From positions 1-64,000 of the forward strand of contig CANOLV010000005.1 of the NCBI GenBank assembly GCA_947567425.1: 64,000 nt of DNA. The letters run 5' to 3'. The notes beneath the pieces were generated by a model. The model did no database searches. It saw only the letters and a program-made list of their open reading frames with translations, and was not told where the DNA came from. The DNA comes from an uncultured Porphyromonadaceae bacterium. Lineage in GTDB: Bacteria; Bacteroidota; Bacteroidia; Bacteroidales; Muribaculaceae. Positions 60,625 to 64,000 of the stretch are shown here, piece after piece. The first letter of the stretch is position 1. The number at the start of each line of letters is the position of its first letter. A program made the position numbers and the translations under genes.

Positions 60625-61648
60625 ATTCGCGGATTTTTTCTATGAGTAGGTTGTTTTCATCTTCGTTGCCGACGGTTATGCGCAGGCAGCCTTCGCACAG
60701 GGTCACCCGTGAACGGTTGCGCACGATCACTCCTGCATCCTTGAGCCGGCCGTAAAGGCTGTCGGCATCGGTCACCCTTACCAGCAGGAAGTTTGCGTCC
60801 GACGGATATACTTTGACCACGCAATCAAGTCCGGCGAGAGATTCGGCGAGAACATCGCGGGCTTTTACCAGCTCGTCGGCCACGTCGGCTACATGCCGAT
60901 GGTCGGCAAGCACCTTGATGGCCTCCCGCTGTGTGAGGATGTTTATGTTGTAAGGGTATTTGACATTGTTGAATATGTCTATGATATCCTTTGCCGCGTA
61001 TGCCGTGCCGAGCCTCATGGCGGCGGAAGCCCATGCTTTGGAGAATGTCTGCATGACCACCAGACGTGGGTACTTGTCAAGATGACGGAGCATGGACCCT
61101 TGTTCGGAAAAGTCTACGTATGCCTCGTCGACCACTGTGATTCCTTCAAAACGCGAGGCTATTCTTTCGAGCTGTTCAAGCGGGTAGGCATTGCCGGTCG
61201 GATTGTTAGGCGAGCATATCCACATTACTTTGGTGTTTGCGTCGACGGCGCTGAACAGAGCCTCCTCGTCGATAGAAAAGTCTGGATTTAGTTTTACCGG
61301 GCGGTATTCCACGTCGTTTATCTCCGCACACACGGCATACATGCCGTAGGTCGGATCGATAGCCACCACATTGTCTATGCCCGGACGGCAGAATACCCTG
61401 TAGCATAGGTCGATGCATTCGTCGCTTCCCACGCCGAGAAATATGCGTGAGGCGTCGACTCCCTTGATTTCCGATAGGCGTCGCTTCACTTCGGTCTGCA
61501 GGGGGTCGGGATAGCGGTTAAGACCGTCGATACGGCTGTTTTCGTTTGCGTCAAGCCATGCCCGCGCCTCGCCGGTGTATTCGTTGCGTGCACAGGTGTA
61601 CGGAGTTAATTTCAGTATGTTTGGGCGTACAAGCTCGTTGAGTGTCAT
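60614..61648 (-). CDS. hisC: Histidinol-phosphate aminotransferase HisC
   Basis: PLP enzyme that forms histidinol phosphate from imidazole acetol phosphate and glutamate. The 344-residue protein has the fold type I landmarks [66 protein letters not shown] (PLP-binding Asp and Tyr), [17 protein letters not shown] (Lys of the Schiff base), and [19 protein letters not shown]. It overlaps hisD by 4 bp (ATGA) and hisB by 11 bp. Confidence 0.97.
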   Translation of the reverse strand: MTLNELVRPNILKLTPYTCARNEYTGEARAWLDANENSRIDGLNRYPDPLQTEVKRRLSEIKGVDASRIFLGVGSDECIDLCYRVFCRPGIDNVVAIDPTYGMYAVCAEINDVEYRPVKLNPDFSIDEEALFSAVDANTKVMWICSPNNPTGNAYPLEQLERIASRFEGITVVDEAYVDFSEQGSMLRHLDKYPRLVVMQTFSKAWASAAMRLGTAYAAKDIIDIFNNVKYPYNINILTQREAIKVLADHRHVADVADELVKARDVLAESLAGLDCVVKVYPSDANFLLVRVTDADSLYGRLKDAGVIVRNRSRVTLCEGCLRITVGNEDENNLLIEKIREYGI

Positions 61649-62949
61649 TTGTCGGTGGTTTTGTTGATTTTATTAAGTCGGAGGCTAACGGCGAGTTTAT
61701 GGGCCATAAGGTCTTCGTTTTCGGCCATAGTCTCTACTGTATGGCCTATATGGCCGATGCCCTTGCGGGTGAGGTGCTGAAACGTGACTTTCTTCGTGAA
61801 GCTATCGAGATTGACTCCGCTGTATGCTCTGGCATAGCCGGAGGTGGGCAGCGTATGGTTGGTTCCGGATGCATAGTCGCCTACGCTTTCCGGCGACCAT
61901 TCGCCTACGAATACCGATCCGGCATTGCGGACTTGCCGGCATAGGTCGGTGGCTTTGCGGTGGTTTAGAATCAGATGTTCGGGGGCATAAAGATTGCTGA
62001 ACTCAATCATGTCGTCGTCATTCTTCATCAATATTATGCGGCTGTGCTCAAGCGACTTGCACATCATGTCGCGTCGGGGAAGCTTGTTCAGCAGTCCATC
62101 GATGACATCGGGGAGGTTCCCGGCCAGCTCTTCCGATGTAGTGAGAAGTATCGACTGGCTGTCGGGTCCATGTTCTGCCTGCGAAAGGAAGTCTGCGGCG
62201 ACAAATTCGGGATCGGCCCACTCGTCGGCTATCACAAGCACTTCCGACGGTCCTGCGGGCATGTCGATGGCCGCCGACAGACGGGCGGCCTGCTGTTTGG
62301 CCTCCATGACGTAGCGGTTGCCGGGTCCGAATATCTTATCGACTTTCGGGACTGATTCTGTGCCGTAGGCCATGGCCGCTATAGCCTGTGCGCCTCCGGT
62401 CTTGTAGATGTTCTTCACACCCGCTATGTCGGCGGCATATAATATGGCCGGGTGTATCGAGCCGTCGGGGCGTGCCGGCGTGCAAAGTGCTATCTCTCTG
62501 CATCCGGCTATAGCTGCCGGTATGGCCAGCATCAGCACTGTGGAAAACAGCGGCGAATTGCCCCCGGGTATATATAGCCCGACTTTGTCGATGGGCACGG
62601 CCCGCTGTATGCATGTGATTCCGGGAGCGGTCTCTACCTCCACCGGTGCGGGCATGGCTTGTGCGCGGTGGAATTTAGCGATGTTTCCGGCCGCTTCGCT
62701 TATCGCCTCCCTTAGCTCTTCTGATATGAGAGAGGCAGCCGCCTTGATTTCATCCTCGCCGACCTTGATGTCGGTAAGCTCGGCTTTGGTAAATGTAAGC
62801 TCATATTCGCGCAGCGCGGTGTCGCCTTCAGCCTTCACTCTGTCCATAATCTCGCTGACGCGGCGCGCCACCTCCGTGGCTTCTGAGGCAAGCGCTCGTT
62901 CGGTAAGCGCCGTCCACCGCTCCCTCTCGGGATACTTTATTATATCCAT
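61645..62949 (-). CDS. hisD: Histidinol dehydrogenase HisD
   Basis: Oxidises histidinol to histidine in two NAD-dependent steps with Zn2+. The 434-residue length is typical. Motifs are VGLYIPGGNSPLFSTVLM, GGAQAIAAMAYGTESVPKVD, KIFGPGNRYVMEAKQQ (family signature), IDMPAGPSEVLVIAD, QAEHGPDSQSILLT (zinc Gln and His), LYAPEHLIL, and GDYASGTNHTLPTSG. It starts one base after the hisG stop and overlaps hisC. Confidence 0.97.
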   Translation of the reverse strand: MDIIKYPERERWTALTERALASEATEVARRVSEIMDRVKAEGDTALREYELTFTKAELTDIKVGEDEIKAAASLISEELREAISEAAGNIAKFHRAQAMPAPVEVETAPGITCIQRAVPIDKVGLYIPGGNSPLFSTVLMLAIPAAIAGCREIALCTPARPDGSIHPAILYAADIAGVKNIYKTGGAQAIAAMAYGTESVPKVDKIFGPGNRYVMEAKQQAARLSAAIDMPAGPSEVLVIADEWADPEFVAADFLSQAEHGPDSQSILLTTSEELAGNLPDVIDGLLNKLPRRDMMCKSLEHSRIILMKNDDDMIEFSNLYAPEHLILNHRKATDLCRQVRNAGSVFVGEWSPESVGDYASGTNHTLPTSGYARAYSGVNLDSFTKKVTFQHLTRKGIGHIGHTVETMAENEDLMAHKLAVSLRLNKINKTTDK

Positions 62950-62950
62950 T

Positions 62951-63817
62951 TCAGAGAATCATTTTTTCGATGTCCAATGTGAGTATGCTTTCCGCTCCGG
63001 CCTCTTTAAGACGGCTGACTGTGCCCCACAGTTTTTTCTCTTCGAGCACGGAGTGTACGGAGCACCATTCGGAATTGGCGAGCGGGAGCACTGTCGGGCT
63101 CTTCATGCCGGGCAGTATCGACAGCACCTCGTCGAGTTTCTCCTTGGGAACGTTCATAAGTATGTACTTTTTGCCGTCGGCCGCTTTGACGGCATCGATG
63201 CGGAAAAGCAGTTCATCGAGTATCGACTGCTTTTCCGCATCGAAACGGCACCCTTTGCCAGCTATCAGCACGGCTTCCGATTCGAGTATGGTGGACACTT
63301 CGGTCAGATTGTTGCTGATTAGGGTCGATCCCGACGATACTATGTCGAATATGGCGTCGGCCAGACCGATGCCGGGTGCTATCTCCACCGATCCGGTGAT
63401 GACGTGGATGTCGGCGGCGATATTGTTGTCCTTGAGGAAGCGGTCGAGGATTGCCGGATAAGATGTGGCTATCTTTTTGCCGTTGAACCATTGCAGGCCG
63501 GGGTAGTCGATATGCTGGGGTATGGCGAGCGACAGACGGCATTTGCTGAAGCCGAGATTCTTGACCGTGGTCACTTCGCAGCCCTTCTCAAGCACTTCGT
63601 TCAGCCCTACTATGCCGAGGTCGGCGGTGCCGTTGGCCACTGATTCTGGTATGTCGTCGTCGCGAAGGAAGAGAAGTTCTACCGGAAAATTGCGTGAGGG
63701 CACCAGAAGGGTGCGTTTTACGGCGGTCAGTTTGATGCCTGATTCCGACAGCAGATCCATGGTCTCTTCATAGAGACGTCCTTTCGACTGTACTGCGATT
63801 CTTAATTTCTGTTCCAT
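62951..63817 (-). CDS. hisG: ATP phosphoribosyltransferase HisG (long form)
   Basis: First enzyme of histidine synthesis: joins ATP and PRPP. The 288-residue product is the long form with a C-terminal ACT-like regulatory domain (about 215-285; NVPKEKLDEVLSILPGMKSP), so it should be inhibited by histidine without HisZ. Catalytic landmarks are RIAVQSKGRLYEETMDLL, GTADLGIVGLNEV, LGFSKCRLSLAIPQ and DAIFDIVSSGSTL. I chose the ATG at 63817, where the family starts; the frame is open upstream into the attenuator. It leads the hisGDCB operon. Confidence 0.96.
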   Translation of the reverse strand: MEQKLRIAVQSKGRLYEETMDLLSESGIKLTAVKRTLLVPSRNFPVELLFLRDDDIPESVANGTADLGIVGLNEVLEKGCEVTTVKNLGFSKCRLSLAIPQHIDYPGLQWFNGKKIATSYPAILDRFLKDNNIAADIHVITGSVEIAPGIGLADAIFDIVSSGSTLISNNLTEVSTILESEAVLIAGKGCRFDAEKQSILDELLFRIDAVKAADGKKYILMNVPKEKLDEVLSILPGMKSPTVLPLANSEWCSVHSVLEEKKLWGTVSRLKEAGAESILTLDIEKMIL

Positions 63818-63852
63818 TTTGTATGATGTTTTTGTGATTTGGCAAAGTGTTG

Positions 63853-63898
63853 TAAAATAAATTCGGCCGGCAATCCCTTGCTGGGAGGTGCCGGCCGA
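63853..63898 (-). terminator. Attenuator terminator of the his operon
   Basis: On the minus strand TCGGCCGGCA (63889-63898) pairs perfectly with TGCCGGCCGA (63863-63872), with an inner TCCC/GGGA stem and a five-base loop; ATTTATTTTA follows. It lies between the His-rich leader and hisG, 36 bases upstream of the hisG ATG. Its loop-side CCTCCC (plus 63883-63888) is complementary to GGGAGG in the leader (plus 63953-63958), giving a possible antiterminator. Confidence 0.88.
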
Positions 63899-63930
63899 TA
63901 TGTCGCGGTGATGAAAAATATAGATGATTT

Positions 63931-64000
63931 TTATACGCACATGCCGTCGTCGCCTCCCGTCGTTGACTGGTGGTGATGATGATGGTGGTGGTGCGAAAGT
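63931..64000 (-). CDS. hisL: His-rich leader peptide, start beyond window edge
   Basis: Minus-strand reading frame with eight consecutive His codons (63970-63993, CAC and CAT), preceded by Leu-Ser and followed by QSTTGGDDGMCV and a TAA stop at 63931-63933. It stands directly upstream of a terminator hairpin and hisG, so it is the sensing peptide of a transcription attenuator: ribosomes stall on the His codons when charged tRNA-His is scarce. The start codon and promoter lie to the right of position 64000. Confidence 0.85.
   Translation of the reverse strand, partial: LSHHHHHHHHQSTTGGDDGMCV

Noticed and set aside
63970-63993. Run of eight His codons that resembles an engineered His-tag
   Set aside because: It is followed by a stop, a terminator hairpin and hisG in the same direction, the natural layout of a his leader, with no vector sequence.
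1-64000. CRISPR arrays, insertion sequences, prophage, invertible promoters
   Set aside because: No regularly spaced repeats, transposase or integrase frames, or long inverted repeats flanking a promoter were seen on reading the window.

Overview
The window looks like chromosomal DNA of a gut Bacteroidales bacterium, most likely family Muribaculaceae (family level is inference from overall gene content and protein flavour). Evidence for the order: promoters of the Bacteroidetes type (TAnnTTTG at -7), a one-piece hybrid two-component sensor/regulator, NUDIX-type sugar regulators in the xylose and arabinose operons, a DUF3078 protein, PorW- and PorX-like proteins and the hisGDCB gene order. No phage, transposon, CRISPR array or integrase was seen.

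Layout. 1-1.5 kb: a tRNA-Met cut by the left edge, and lpxB (lipid A). 1.5-7.2 kb: a plus-strand D-xylose operon (NUDIX regulator, xylB, xylA, sugar symporter) with a palindrome upstream and a terminator at the end. 7.2-13.2 kb: a plus-strand pair (lipoprotein plus large repeat protein), then a minus-strand trio of secreted unknowns headed by a DUF3078 protein. 13.2-24.8 kb: a minus-strand exopolysaccharide cluster (export lipoprotein, chain-length protein, flippase, polymerase, pyruvyl transferase, nitroreductase, WbsX protein, three glycosyltransferases). 24.9-32.6 kb: a minus-strand L-arabinose operon (galM, Na+ symporter, NUDIX regulator, araD, araA, araB) with three inverted repeats at its promoter. 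33-39 kb: a hybrid two-component regulator followed by a GH43-GH16 fusion enzyme.

39-43 kb: an intergenic region with plus-strand RNA structure, then an ECF sigma operon (sigma, putative anti-sigma, small secreted protein, two tandem beta-barrel paralogues). 43-52.7 kb, plus strand: DMT transporter, aroA, a 27-residue membrane microprotein, a Cys-rich membrane-anchored protein, a metal ABC permease, a PorW-like TPR lipoprotein, PorX, tsaE, birA. 52.7-57 kb, minus strand: a papain-like lipoprotein hydrolase, an SDR, a TonB-ExbD-ExbB set and pdxJ. 57.2-59.5 kb, plus strand: CBS protein, nadK, YgjP-like metallopeptidase. 59.5-64 kb, minus strand: hisGDCB, preceded at the right edge by a leader peptide with eight consecutive His codons and a terminator hairpin, a textbook attenuator.

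How it fits together. Two pentose operons with paralogous NUDIX regulators bring xylose and arabinose into the pentose phosphate pathway; the HTCS and GH43-GH16 enzyme probably release sugars from a plant glycan, possibly arabinogalactan. The envelope theme (lipid A, exopolysaccharide, TonB energising, sigma/anti-sigma with barrels, PorW/PorX) is strong. The points most worth a second look are the his attenuator, the structured intergenic RNA at 39.2-39.6 kb, the shared TATGTT-N4-AACAT operators of the two pentose systems, and -7 boxes that abut start codons.
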